From Chitinophaga sancti (GTDB taxonomy: Bacteria > Bacteroidota > Bacteroidia > Chitinophagales > Chitinophagaceae), in NCBI RefSeq assembly GCF_034424315.1, contig NZ_CP139972.1, forward strand, positions 1,240,001-1,304,000: 64,000 bases of DNA, given 5' to 3'. Of the stretch, positions 17,446 through 26,461 are shown piece by piece. The position numbers were made by a program, and so were the translations under genes. The notes below the pieces were generated by a model, which saw nothing but the letters and a program-made list of their open reading frames with translations, made no database searches and was not told where the DNA came from. Within the stretch, counting starts at the first letter, position 1. Every line of letters begins with the position of its first letter.

Positions 17446-18763
17446 CCACCAGCACTCTACTCCTATCCTTATTCAAAAACGCCACATTCTCCAAGCCATC
17501 CGGATGCACAGAACCAATCCTCTTCGCCCCCGGCCGCACAAATTTGCTAAAATGCGCCAGCGCATAATACTCCACATTCCTTATCACCGTTCCACTATCA
17601 GACCTTACCGTCACCACCCCTCTACACGTCATACAGCCCCTGTTCACCTTCTCGCCTGCAGGTCCCGGCTGATTCGTGGTAGGTCCGTTCTTCTCATCCA
17701 GTGCCATATTCCACAGCAACACGTTCTTAGACCAGTTATTCACCGTTCCAATCATCAGGTTGCCCACCATATACTTCAGGTTACCCGCAAAATCAGGCGC
17801 CCAGCTACCACCACTACACTCTGTAAAGTACAGCCCCTTCTTCGGGTATGCCGCATGTACCTGGCTCATAGCCCCTACTGCTCCTTCGTAACAATGAAAC
17901 GCCGCTCCTGTCACATATTTTCCTGCCACGGAATCATCAAGAATAGAGATCGGGTACTCCGGACTATTCCAGTTATGATCAAATAACAATACTTCTGTGT
18001 TGATACCCTTTTGTTGTAGTACAGGTCCGAGGTGATCCCTGATAAACACCAATTGCTCCGGTGCCGTCATCTTCATTGTCGGATACGCCGCTTCATATTG
18101 CGGTTCGTTCTGCACACTCAGGCTCGTAGCTTTGATGCCGTATGCACCCATTGCCTGGATGTATTTGGCAAAATACACTGCATATGGAGCATAAGCGTCC
18201 GGCCTTAAGGAACCGCCTTCCAGTTTGTCGCTTGTCTTCATCCATCCCGGTGCACTCCAGGGAGTGACCATGATGTGAATGCCCGGGTTGATGGCTACCA
18301 CTTCTTTCAATACAGGGATCAATGCAGCGGTGTCTTTGGCCAGGCTGAAATGCGTCAGACTATCATCCCGTTCCCCCGCAGGCATGTCGTCATAACTGTA
18401 AGGAGAAAGCGAGAAATCTGAGGCCCCTATTGAAAGGCGGATATAATTAATACCGATCCCTTTTTCCGGGTTAAATAGTTCTTCCAGCAATGCCTTGCGC
18501 TTTGGCGCTGTCATGTACTGTTGCATCACGTAAGCCGATGAACCGGTCACTGCTGCGCCAAAACCTTCTATTTCCTGGTATTGCAGACTGGTGTCGATCC
18601 TTAAATTTATTTGTGCTGTATCCTTTGATAATGTTAATGCTGGTTGCGATTGGAATAATTGTTTTTCATCGGCAGTCGTCAGGTATACCGCCGCATGGTC
18701 ACTTTTTTGCGCACAGCCAGCCAGGACGGATGCGAGGCATCCGGCATAAATCCATGATTTCAT
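17339..18763 (-). CDS. GH30-family beta-glucanase/glucosylceramidase-like lipoprotein
   Basis: 474 residues from the Met at 18763, which gives a lipoprotein signal with Cys17 in LAGC; the longer frame to 18805 adds 14 residues. GH30 hallmarks: EIEGFGAAVTGSSA (about 65-77), acid/base Glu220 in SVQNEPQYEA, nucleophile Glu315 in LYFTECSGG, and a C-terminal beta domain ending VVTLVWK. With GH3, SusD and SusC on the same strand it resembles beta-1,6-glucan (pustulan) loci of Bacteroides, where a GH30_3 endo-enzyme and a GH3 exo-enzyme cooperate; that substrate is inferred. Two copies of its 3' end follow the stop. Confidence 0.87.
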   Translation of the reverse strand: MKSWIYAGCLASVLAGCAQKSDHAAVYLTTADEKQLFQSQPALTLSKDTAQINLRIDTSLQYQEIEGFGAAVTGSSAYVMQQYMTAPKRKALLEELFNPEKGIGINYIRLSIGASDFSLSPYSYDDMPAGERDDSLTHFSLAKDTAALIPVLKEVVAINPGIHIMVTPWSAPGWMKTSDKLEGGSLRPDAYAPYAVYFAKYIQAMGAYGIKATSLSVQNEPQYEAAYPTMKMTAPEQLVFIRDHLGPVLQQKGINTEVLLFDHNWNSPEYPISILDDSVAGKYVTGAAFHCYEGAVGAMSQVHAAYPKKGLYFTECSGGSWAPDFAGNLKYMVGNLMIGTVNNWSKNVLLWNMALDEKNGPTTNQPGPAGEKVNRGCMTCRGVVTVRSDSGTVIRNVEYYALAHFSKFVRPGAKRIGSVHPDGLENVAFLNKDRSRVLVVLNTGDKGKVFSVQDGSRVYQYELKAGAVVTLVWK

Positions 18764-18821
18764 GATAGACAAAGTTGAGAGAATGGGGGCCGTAACAGCC
18801 CCCATTAGCGTGATTATAACT

Positions 18822-19045
18822 AAAACTTCACCGTCGGTTGCATCTAAGATGTCTCTATCAGCAGCCCGACATCCACTTAATAACTAAAACTTGATTATAG
18901 GAACCACGGCTTTCAAAACTTGATTGTCAGCGCCGCGACTTCCACTCAATAACTAAAACTTGCTTGTTGGAAACACGGCTTCAAAAGTTGAACCTCTGCG
19001 CCGCAACATCCATTTAATACCAAAACTTGTTGGCCGCACGACATC
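18822..19045 (-). repeat. Degenerate repeats of the GH3 gene 3' end
   Basis: The 352-bp gap between GH3 and GH30 contains AACTAAAACTTCACCGTC (about 18827) and diverged forms AACTAAAACTTG near 18885 and 18949, then ACCAAAACTTG near 19018. The first is very close to the GH3 end ACTAAACTTCACCGTC (TVKFSL-stop). Spacing is about 60-70 bp. They look like old, decayed copies of the GH3 terminus; no reading frame is preserved. Confidence 0.6.
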
Positions 19046-19157
19046 AAAACTCCACGGTTGCCATACATCTACTTAACAATTCAAACCCCACCATCGATTC
19101 CCCAACATCCAAAATTTCACAGTCAGCTGCACGATACGTCCGCAACCCAGCCCCCTC

Positions 19158-21500
19158 TTACAAACTAAACTTCACCGTCAATTTCCCCACATGCACCTCA
19201 AAATCCCCCGGCTCCAGCACCGGCTTGCCATCCACTCCCGCAAATGCCAATTGCTCCACAGGAATCTCAAACACCACCGTCTTACTTTCACCCGCCTGCA
19301 GGTTGATCTTCTCAAACCCACGCAATCTCTTCACATCCGGAGAGATCAATGTCGCCAGCAGATCTGATGTATACACCTCTACTGCTTCCTTACCCGCCTT
19401 GCTACCCGTATTCTTCACTTCCACACTTACATGCAACACACGATTCGCAACCTCCGCCTTCAGATTCGCATACTCAAAAGTCGTATAACTCAAACCCGTA
19501 CCAAACCTATACTGGGGATTATAATCCGCCTCATAATTATACACGCCTTCTGCCTTTGTCTGCTCCTCTGATGGCTTATGAATATAACCAATCAGTGCAT
19601 TCGGATAACGTGGATAGGTATACGGCAATTTACCAGATGGATTCACATCACCATACAATACATCCGCAATCGCATCTCCACCGAAGTTACCCGGCAGATA
19701 CCCCAGTACCACACCTTTCACGCCCTGCTCAAACTTACTGATAATACGCGGACGTCCTTCTGTCAGCACCAGCACCACCGGCTTGCCTGTAGCAATCAGT
19801 TGCTGCGCCAGCGCCGTCTGATCATCCCCGATATACAGATCATTCAGGTCACCTGGTTTTTCTGCATAAGAATTCTCACCCAGGCACAACACGATCACAT
19901 CCGCGTTCTTTGCTGCTGCTACCGCATCTGCCATCCGGTCAGGCGCTTCTTCATACCACTTACCATCTGCTTTGTAGCTCACACCCGGCACATAGGTCAC
20001 ATTCTCTGCGCCCGCTTTCTTCTTCAATGCCGCCAGGATAGAATTATACTGTGTAGTGAATTGTGGCACTTTCTCGCCCTGCCAGCTGTAACTCCAGGCA
20101 CCATCCAGTGTCCGCATATCATTGGCATTAGGACCTGTTACCAGGATCTTTGCACCCTTAGCCAGTGGCAATACACCACCTTCATTCTTCAACAGGGTGA
20201 TGGCCTCTGCTGCGGCATCGTAAGATGCTTTCTCGAATTGCTTACTACCAAATAAGGGGTAGTCTTTATAGTTAGTGAGCGGTCTTTCAAACAATCCCAG
20301 CTCGAATTTCACGCGCAGCACTCTGCGTACAGCGTCGTCAATCCTTGACTGTGGCACCTTTCCTTCTTTCACCAATGCTACCAGCCCTTCGCAGAACGGC
20401 TCGTAGTTGTACGGGATCATAGACATATCTATGCCCGCATTGATCGCCAGCATGATCGCTTCCTTATCGCTACCTGCAATATGATCGCGACGATACAGGT
20501 TCTCAATATCTGCCCAATCTGTCACTGCCAGGCCTCTAAAGCCCAGCTCTTCCTTCAGTAATTTCGTGAGTATTTCGTAGTTCGCATGCGTAGGTATACC
20601 ATTGATCTGACCAGAGTTGATCATGATGGTATGTGCCCCCGCTTCTACCCCGGCCCTGAATGCAGGCAGGTGATATTCATACAGCTGTTGTTTGCTGATG
20701 TTTGCAGGTGTACGGTCCTTACCGGATACCGGTGCCTGGTAACCCAGGAAATGCTTGATACTCGCTGCCACATGGGTAGGATCATTCACATCATTCTTCT
20801 CTCCTTCATAGCCTTTCACGATCTCATGTCCCATCTGTGCACCGAGATACGGATCTTCACCAAATGATTCCCAGATACGCGGGAAACGTGGATCTGCACC
20901 TAAATCCAGTACCGGTGAAAACACCCATGGTGTATTACTTGCCCTTGTTTCATAGGCGGTGATCTCAGCACCTTTGCGCACCAGCGCCCTGTTACGGGTA
21001 GCGGCCTGCGCTATCTGCTGAGGGAACAGCGTTGCACCTGCTGTATAGGTAGCCCCATGAATGGCATCAATACCAAAGATCACGGGGATCTGTAAGGCAT
21101 TGCCCTTTGTATTTACCTGCTGAATATAACTCACCACCTCCCACCAATGCTGTGGTGTGAGTGCCTTATTATTCGCAGTATTCAGCACGGAACCAATCTT
21201 ATATTTTACCAATGCCTTCTGCATCTCCGCGGTATCGAGGACCAGCGGATCGTAGCTTGCAAAACGGTTAGGTCCTTTTCCTAATACATCGAGTGTGATC
21301 TGGGCCATCTGGCCGACCTTCTCTTCGAGTGACATCTTCGCCAGCAAGGCTTCTACCCTTGCATTAATCGTCGCGGAATCATAAGCTACCACTTTGGCGG
21401 GTGGCGCTGCTTTTGTTTTTTTCTGCGCATGTACCTGTGTGAGCGGACAGATGATCCCTCCCACCAAAGCTACAGTTAACAGCCGTTTTCCAAAATCCAT
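19158..21500 (-). CDS. bglX: GH3 beta-glucosidase (BglX-like), periplasmic
   Basis: 780 residues with signal peptide (to about HAQ at 24-26). N-terminal TIM-barrel domain from about 45, with GIDAIHGATY (143-152) and KHFLGY (249-254). Nucleophile Asp328 is in GLAVTDWADIENL. It is followed by the (alpha/beta)6 domain (about 430-640) and a C-terminal fibronectin-III-like domain (about 690-780). Full BglX length. Removes terminal beta-linked glucose from oligosaccharides; with GH30 and SusCD it likely completes glucan breakdown in the periplasm. 87 bp separates it from susD, so it is probably in the same operon. Confidence 0.9.
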   Translation of the reverse strand: MDFGKRLLTVALVGGIICPLTQVHAQKKTKAAPPAKVVAYDSATINARVEALLAKMSLEEKVGQMAQITLDVLGKGPNRFASYDPLVLDTAEMQKALVKYKIGSVLNTANNKALTPQHWWEVVSYIQQVNTKGNALQIPVIFGIDAIHGATYTAGATLFPQQIAQAATRNRALVRKGAEITAYETRASNTPWVFSPVLDLGADPRFPRIWESFGEDPYLGAQMGHEIVKGYEGEKNDVNDPTHVAASIKHFLGYQAPVSGKDRTPANISKQQLYEYHLPAFRAGVEAGAHTIMINSGQINGIPTHANYEILTKLLKEELGFRGLAVTDWADIENLYRRDHIAGSDKEAIMLAINAGIDMSMIPYNYEPFCEGLVALVKEGKVPQSRIDDAVRRVLRVKFELGLFERPLTNYKDYPLFGSKQFEKASYDAAAEAITLLKNEGGVLPLAKGAKILVTGPNANDMRTLDGAWSYSWQGEKVPQFTTQYNSILAALKKKAGAENVTYVPGVSYKADGKWYEEAPDRMADAVAAAKNADVIVLCLGENSYAEKPGDLNDLYIGDDQTALAQQLIATGKPVVLVLTEGRPRIISKFEQGVKGVVLGYLPGNFGGDAIADVLYGDVNPSGKLPYTYPRYPNALIGYIHKPSEEQTKAEGVYNYEADYNPQYRFGTGLSYTTFEYANLKAEVANRVLHVSVEVKNTGSKAGKEAVEVYTSDLLATLISPDVKRLRGFEKINLQAGESKTVVFEIPVEQLAFAGVDGKPVLEPGDFEVHVGKLTVKFSL

Positions 21501-21587
21501 GTTATTGTGTGTTTAGAGTTTTTCTCAACGGGAATCGTTGTGGATTCCCGCTGAGAAGTTAGCTCCCTTTTACAGGTTAAACAATGA

Positions 21588-23054
21588 TCAATATCCTGAA
21601 TTCTGGCTCAGATTCCTGTTCAGCAATCTGTCCTGCTGTGGTATCGGGAATAAATACTGATGCTTGTCAGCATTCACACTGTAATTGATAGTCGCCCCGG
21701 ATTCATCCTTCTGACTGTTCATAAGTGTCACCACATTCACATACCCATTTTTCTCTGCACGCATCAGGTCATTCCAGCGGGTGCCTTCGTTCACCAGTTC
21801 CAGTCTCCTTTCATTCAGGATAGCGGTTGCCAGGTCTGCTTTGGTTGCAGCGGTAGTGTTCTTTAATCCTGCACGGGTACGGATCTGGTCCAGCAGGGTG
21901 ACAGCCTGCGTTGTATTGCCTAATTCATTATTCGCTTCTGCTGCCAGCAGGATAATATCTGCCAGGCGTAACAGGGTGATGTTATCTGTACTGTTCCAGC
22001 CACTTGGGTCAGGCCATTTATTCATAAATGGAATCTTCTTGGTATAATCCCATGCACCTGAAGGGCTGTTGAAGCTCGCATTAGCCACCTGCCAATTGAA
22101 CGTAGCTTTGTAACGTGACAGCGTATCGCCGGCTGCTTTGAAGGCCTGGACCAGGTCGTAGGAACCGATGTTACGTTTTGCCCACTGGTCAGATCCGACA
22201 TAGGCGAACATTTCTACGCCCCAGAAACTGTATGTGCTACCGGAGTATTGGATTTCCAGGATTGCTTCGCTGTTGTTTTTGCTGGCAGCACCCCAGAGGT
22301 TGGCGTAGTTGCCGACCAATGCATAGGTACCGCTGTTGATCACTTTATTAGCATAGCTAAGACTGTTCGTATAGTCACCCATCTGTGCATAGGTCTTTGC
22401 CAGCATTGCATCGGCAGCACCCTGTGTAGCACGGCCATACTGGCCTTTGTAAGGGCTTGCAGGCAATGTACTGTCTGCATACTTCAGATCGTTTAAGATC
22501 TGTGCATATACTTCGGTACTTGTAGCGCGGGAAGGATAATAATTACCACCATTATCTTCTGATGTGATCAATGGAACATCGCCCCATTCTGTCACTAACC
22601 AGTAGTAGTTCATCGCACGCAGAAAACGTGCTTCACCCAGGATCTGTGCTTTGCGGGTGGTACCAGCCCACTCGTCAGAGTTCAGGCTGGGAACGGCATC
22701 CAGCACAGCATTTACCGCACGGATGTTGTTGTATAGTTCCTGCCAGTCGCGCTGGATATTGGTGTTAGTGGCTACGTAGGTGAACATTTCCAGTGGTTGT
22801 TCTGCAGAGGTGTTATCACCATTTACGTAGCAGTTGTCAGAGCGGCCGTCGGTATTCATCAGGTTATCGTACTGAAAAAAGTTACCGTTGGCCATGGTGC
22901 GGTAAGCGCCGGTCAGCCCTTCTTCCGCATCTGTGGCAGAGGTATAGAAACTACCGGTGCTCAGGTTGGATTCAGGTGTTTTATCGAGAAAGCTCTTTTT
23001 GCAGGCAGCAAATGCCATGGCGAAAGAAAGCGTATATAAGAATTGTTTTTTCAT
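21588..23054 (-). CDS. susD: SusD/RagB-family nutrient-binding outer-membrane lipoprotein
   Basis: 488 residues from Met at 23054; the frame extends 11 codons further but this start gives a lipoprotein signal with Cys18 (FAAC). SusD features: KKSFLDKTPESNLSTGSFY, then FLRAMNYYWLVTEWGDVPLI, the TPR-like helices LAKTYAQMGDYTNSLSYANKVI, and the C-terminal signature TRAGLKNTTA, LNERRLELVNEGTRWNDLMR and YLFPIPQQDRLLN. It caps the SusC channel and binds glycan at the cell surface. It starts 19 bp after the susC stop. Confidence 0.92.
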   Translation of the reverse strand: MKKQFLYTLSFAMAFAACKKSFLDKTPESNLSTGSFYTSATDAEEGLTGAYRTMANGNFFQYDNLMNTDGRSDNCYVNGDNTSAEQPLEMFTYVATNTNIQRDWQELYNNIRAVNAVLDAVPSLNSDEWAGTTRKAQILGEARFLRAMNYYWLVTEWGDVPLITSEDNGGNYYPSRATSTEVYAQILNDLKYADSTLPASPYKGQYGRATQGAADAMLAKTYAQMGDYTNSLSYANKVINSGTYALVGNYANLWGAASKNNSEAILEIQYSGSTYSFWGVEMFAYVGSDQWAKRNIGSYDLVQAFKAAGDTLSRYKATFNWQVANASFNSPSGAWDYTKKIPFMNKWPDPSGWNSTDNITLLRLADIILLAAEANNELGNTTQAVTLLDQIRTRAGLKNTTAATKADLATAILNERRLELVNEGTRWNDLMRAEKNGYVNVVTLMNSQKDESGATINYSVNADKHQYLFPIPQQDRLLNRNLSQNSGY

Positions 23055-23073
23055 GTTTCCAGGATTAAAGCGG

Positions 23074-26000
23074 TTAGAACTGTACATTCAGGCCCAGGGT
23101 ATAGGTCTTTGCTGCAGGGTACGTACCATTATCTACACCCAGTGTCATCAGGCTTGCGCTGGAACCGGCATTGGTAGCCTGGTTGTTGGTACCTGTACCG
23201 AAACCATTGATCTCAGGATAATATCCTTTGTAGTTGGTAATGGTGAACAGGTTCTGCGCGGTAGCGTATACACGCAGTCCGGCGATACCGATGTGTTTCA
23301 GCAGGGAGGCATCTACCTTGTAAGCCAGGGTAGCGCTACGCAGGCGGAAGAAAGAACCATCCTCTACATAGTTGCTGGAGATCTGGCTTTGCAGTAATGC
23401 TGCTGCTGTAGCGTTGGTGCTACCGTTGTCCTTGGCACGTGGAATGTCTGTTACATCACCTGCCTGTTTCCAGCGGCGAAGTACGGATGCGCTTTCGTTC
23501 GTATAACCGGTGAGGTTTTCGATCTCCATGCGGGTTTCGTTGTACACTTTGTTGCCATGTACACCGTCGAACAGTACATCCAGTGAGATATTTTTATAGT
23601 GGAAATTAGTGTTGATACCGTAGGTATATTTAGGCAATGCATTGCCCAGGTCCATCATGTTGGCACTGTATACCATGTTACCGGTTTGCGGATCTACGCC
23701 CATGGCTTTGTAGCCCCAGAAGGTACCGAGGGAATAACCATTCTTGATGATGCCTGTGTAGATCGGTTGTTTACTACCGCCAACGGATACACCGCCTGTC
23801 TGGTAAGAGGTGGTAGAATCCATGCCGGTGATCTTGTTATTATTGAATGAGATATTGGCACTCAGGTCCCAACCCCAGTCTTTCTTGTCTACGATCACTG
23901 CATTGGCACTCAGTTCCACCCCTTTGTTGATGTCGTGACCAGGCAGGTTTACTGCGGTGGTAGCACCTCCTGTGGTGAGTGGCAACTGCTGTGTAAAGAT
24001 CATGTCATCCACTTTCTTGTAGTAGTAGTCAGCAGAGAAAGTGATCCTTGATTGCAGGAAGCTCGCATCAAAACCGATGTTTGTTTGCTTCGCACTTTCC
24101 CAACGCAGGTTAGGGTTACCAATCTGGCTGCTGGGGCTCACACCCGGACTTGCAGCACCGGAGCTCCAGGAATAGGCGGAACCAGCGCTCAGCAAACTAT
24201 ATGTTGGATACAACATGGTATAGGGAGGCAGGTTACCGGTGGAACCATAACCAGCGCGGATCTTCAGGTTTTGAACGAAGGTCACGTTCTCCATGAATTT
24301 CTCCTGACTTACTTTCCAACCTACGGATACCGCAGGGAATTTACCCCACCTGTTGTTGATACCTACACGGCTGGAACCATCTGCACGCAGGGTGGCAGTG
24401 AGCAGGTACCTGTCAGCATAAGAATACATTACACGGCCAAAGTAAGAATTGGTGGTCCAGTTATAACGACCGGTACCGATGGAGTAATTTGTACTTGCAC
24501 CATTCAGTGTGGTCACGGAGCCTGATGCGAAACCGGTTCCGTACTGGCTGCCGGTAGCGATCTTTTCTTCGAGAGAAGAGGTACCGACTACTACATTCAG
24601 GGCATGTTTGCCAAAATGCTTATCGTAGGTCAGGGTATTATCCCAGCTATAGCGGAACACTTCGGAGGTGTTTTCGCGGCCGGCACCGGTGAGGGAGATC
24701 CCATACAGACTGGTGTAAGGATTCAGGAACCAGTCGTAGCGGGAGTCTTCCATGATGGCGTTGAACTGGCTACGGTATTTAATATTATATGGCAGGGTAA
24801 TTTCGGTGTACACATTGCCCAGCAGGTTGTTGGAAATCGTTTTGTTTTCCGCCTGCCAGATATCGGACAGTGGGTTGTCACCAGAGAAGAAATTGCTGTA
24901 ACCATACACGCCGGGATACGGAGAACCCGCTGGCATTTTGATAGGAATATATTCAGGTGTAACGAGGGCCGCAATCACCGCACCACCATTCTGGGTGGAA
25001 GCGTTCTGCGGAGTGGAGCGCTGGTAAGAGCGGTTGTAACTGATGTTACCGCCGATGCGCAGCCAATCTTTAGGTTTCTGATCGATGCTCAGTTTTACGG
25101 AATAACGGTTGAAATTGGAACCCACCATGATACCGTCCTGGTTCAGGTAACCTACGTTGAAGTAGTAAGTACCTTTTTCAGAGCCGCCGGACATACCCAC
25201 GTTTGCGCCGGTTTGCATGGCTTTGCGGTAGATGATGTCCTGCCATTTATTATTGGTAGAATCCAGGTTGTAGAAAGATGGCAGGCTGGGTTTGGAACCA
25301 TGGATATCGGTCATGAGGTCTACCCACTGGCTGTTATTGAGCACATCCAGTTTCTTGACGATCTGCTGCATACCGGTGTATACATTCGCGTCTACCTTCA
25401 TGGCGCCTTTGGAACCCTGTTTGGTCGTGATCATTACCACACCGTTTGTAGAACCGGCCGCGCCATAGATACCGGCAGCGGAAGCGTCTTTCAATACGGA
25501 GATGGACTCGATGGTGCTCGGGTCGATGGTTTTGATACTGCTGGCCAGTACCCCGTCTACAACGTAGAGTGGTTCACCGCCATTCGGGCTACCGATACCG
25601 CGAACTTTTACGGAGAGGTCGCCACCTGGCTGACCGGAAGGTACGGATACCTGTACGCCGGGTGCTTTACCGGTGATGGCTTCTACCGCGCTCACGATCG
25701 GGCGGCTGGAAATGTCTTTGGTAGATACGGAGGTGATGGCAGAAGTGACATCCTGCTTCTTCTGGGTACCGTAGCCAATTACGACTACCTCTCCCAGGTC
25801 CGTTTTACCGTCGGTTAAGGTGATGTTGATACTGGAACGACCGTTTACGGCAATTTCCTGTGAGGTGTAGCCTACATAAGAAATTTCCAGTGTGGCGGTG
25901 CCGGGAACAGCGAGGCTGAAGGAGCCATCGCCCTTACTGGTGGTTCCCTGGTTCGTGCCCTTGACCCTGATGGTGACACCAGGTAAGGCGTTTCCTTTAC

Positions 26001-26100
26001 TGTCTTTGATTTGTCCCCTGATGTTGCTGTTTTCCTGTGCGAACAATTGGCAGCATAACATTAACAGGAAGGCTGTCAGCAATGTTACCCTTTTTTTCAT
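23074..26100 (-). CDS. susC: SusC/RagA-family TonB-dependent transporter
   Basis: 1008 residues. Signal peptide to about AQE (22-24), a carboxypeptidase-regulatory-like beta domain (about 25-105), TonB-box/plug start DLGEVVVIGYGTQKKQDVTS, plug about 115-225 with NGVVMITTKQG, then a 22-strand barrel ending in a terminal Phe (LGLNVQF). Length and SusC signature are normal. No N-terminal sigma-regulator-interacting (secretin/TonB short) extension is seen, so anti-sigma control through this protein is unlikely. A -7 element lies 112 bp upstream and inverted or direct repeats lie beyond it, next to the regulator gene. Confidence 0.93.
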   Translation of the reverse strand: MKKRVTLLTAFLLMLCCQLFAQENSNIRGQIKDSKGNALPGVTIRVKGTNQGTTSKGDGSFSLAVPGTATLEISYVGYTSQEIAVNGRSSINITLTDGKTDLGEVVVIGYGTQKKQDVTSAITSVSTKDISSRPIVSAVEAITGKAPGVQVSVPSGQPGGDLSVKVRGIGSPNGGEPLYVVDGVLASSIKTIDPSTIESISVLKDASAAGIYGAAGSTNGVVMITTKQGSKGAMKVDANVYTGMQQIVKKLDVLNNSQWVDLMTDIHGSKPSLPSFYNLDSTNNKWQDIIYRKAMQTGANVGMSGGSEKGTYYFNVGYLNQDGIMVGSNFNRYSVKLSIDQKPKDWLRIGGNISYNRSYQRSTPQNASTQNGGAVIAALVTPEYIPIKMPAGSPYPGVYGYSNFFSGDNPLSDIWQAENKTISNNLLGNVYTEITLPYNIKYRSQFNAIMEDSRYDWFLNPYTSLYGISLTGAGRENTSEVFRYSWDNTLTYDKHFGKHALNVVVGTSSLEEKIATGSQYGTGFASGSVTTLNGASTNYSIGTGRYNWTTNSYFGRVMYSYADRYLLTATLRADGSSRVGINNRWGKFPAVSVGWKVSQEKFMENVTFVQNLKIRAGYGSTGNLPPYTMLYPTYSLLSAGSAYSWSSGAASPGVSPSSQIGNPNLRWESAKQTNIGFDASFLQSRITFSADYYYKKVDDMIFTQQLPLTTGGATTAVNLPGHDINKGVELSANAVIVDKKDWGWDLSANISFNNNKITGMDSTTSYQTGGVSVGGSKQPIYTGIIKNGYSLGTFWGYKAMGVDPQTGNMVYSANMMDLGNALPKYTYGINTNFHYKNISLDVLFDGVHGNKVYNETRMEIENLTGYTNESASVLRRWKQAGDVTDIPRAKDNGSTNATAAALLQSQISSNYVEDGSFFRLRSATLAYKVDASLLKHIGIAGLRVYATAQNLFTITNYKGYYPEINGFGTGTNNQATNAGSSASLMTLGVDNGTYPAAKTYTLGLNVQF

Positions 26101-26211
26101 AATGTGTGTGTTACGTTCAGTTTATGTGATTGTGGAAAAGGATACGATTGTATCAGTTGGCGTCATAACGATTTTACAGAGATAAAGGTAAGGGTATTTA
26201 GAGGTACCGAA

Positions 26212-26219
26212 CAAAAGTA
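26212..26219 (-). promoter_or_regulatory. -7 element of the susC promoter
   Basis: On the minus strand TACTTTTG matches TAnnTTTG, predicting a leader of about 105 nt before the susC ATG at 26100. No good -33 element was seen, which would fit an activator-dependent promoter. Confidence 0.5.
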
Positions 26220-26262
26220 TTTTCTCGTAAATGATTGAAATTAAACCAGTTAGTAACTTTTT

Positions 26263-26373
26263 GATACGGTTCAATACCGCATAGCAATACGGTTTAAAAG
26301 GCTTGATAATGATGCATTACATGACAATTTTTGCTATATCTGATAGGAATCCCCTGATACGGTTTAATACCGG
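26263..26373 (-). promoter_or_regulatory. Candidate operator repeats upstream of susC
   Basis: On the minus strand CGGTATTRAACCGTATC occurs at 26279-26263 and 26373-26356 and a related TTTAAACCGTATTG at 26299-26285. Each full site contains CGGT...ACCG dyad symmetry. They lie about 45-155 bp upstream of the -7 element and between susC and the membrane regulator gene, the expected place for activator sites. Confidence 0.5.
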
Positions 26374-26461
26374 CTGAAAATAATTGCTTGCTAAAAGCAA
26401 GGAATTGGGTTTTGGCCCGATAAGGGAATTATACCGCCGGATGCGCGCTGTTTTGGGCGGA

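Noticed and set aside
24604..25818. 404-codon plus-strand frame
   Set aside because: It lies fully antisense inside susC, whose protein has strong family signatures; the antisense frame has low-complexity, shadow-like composition.
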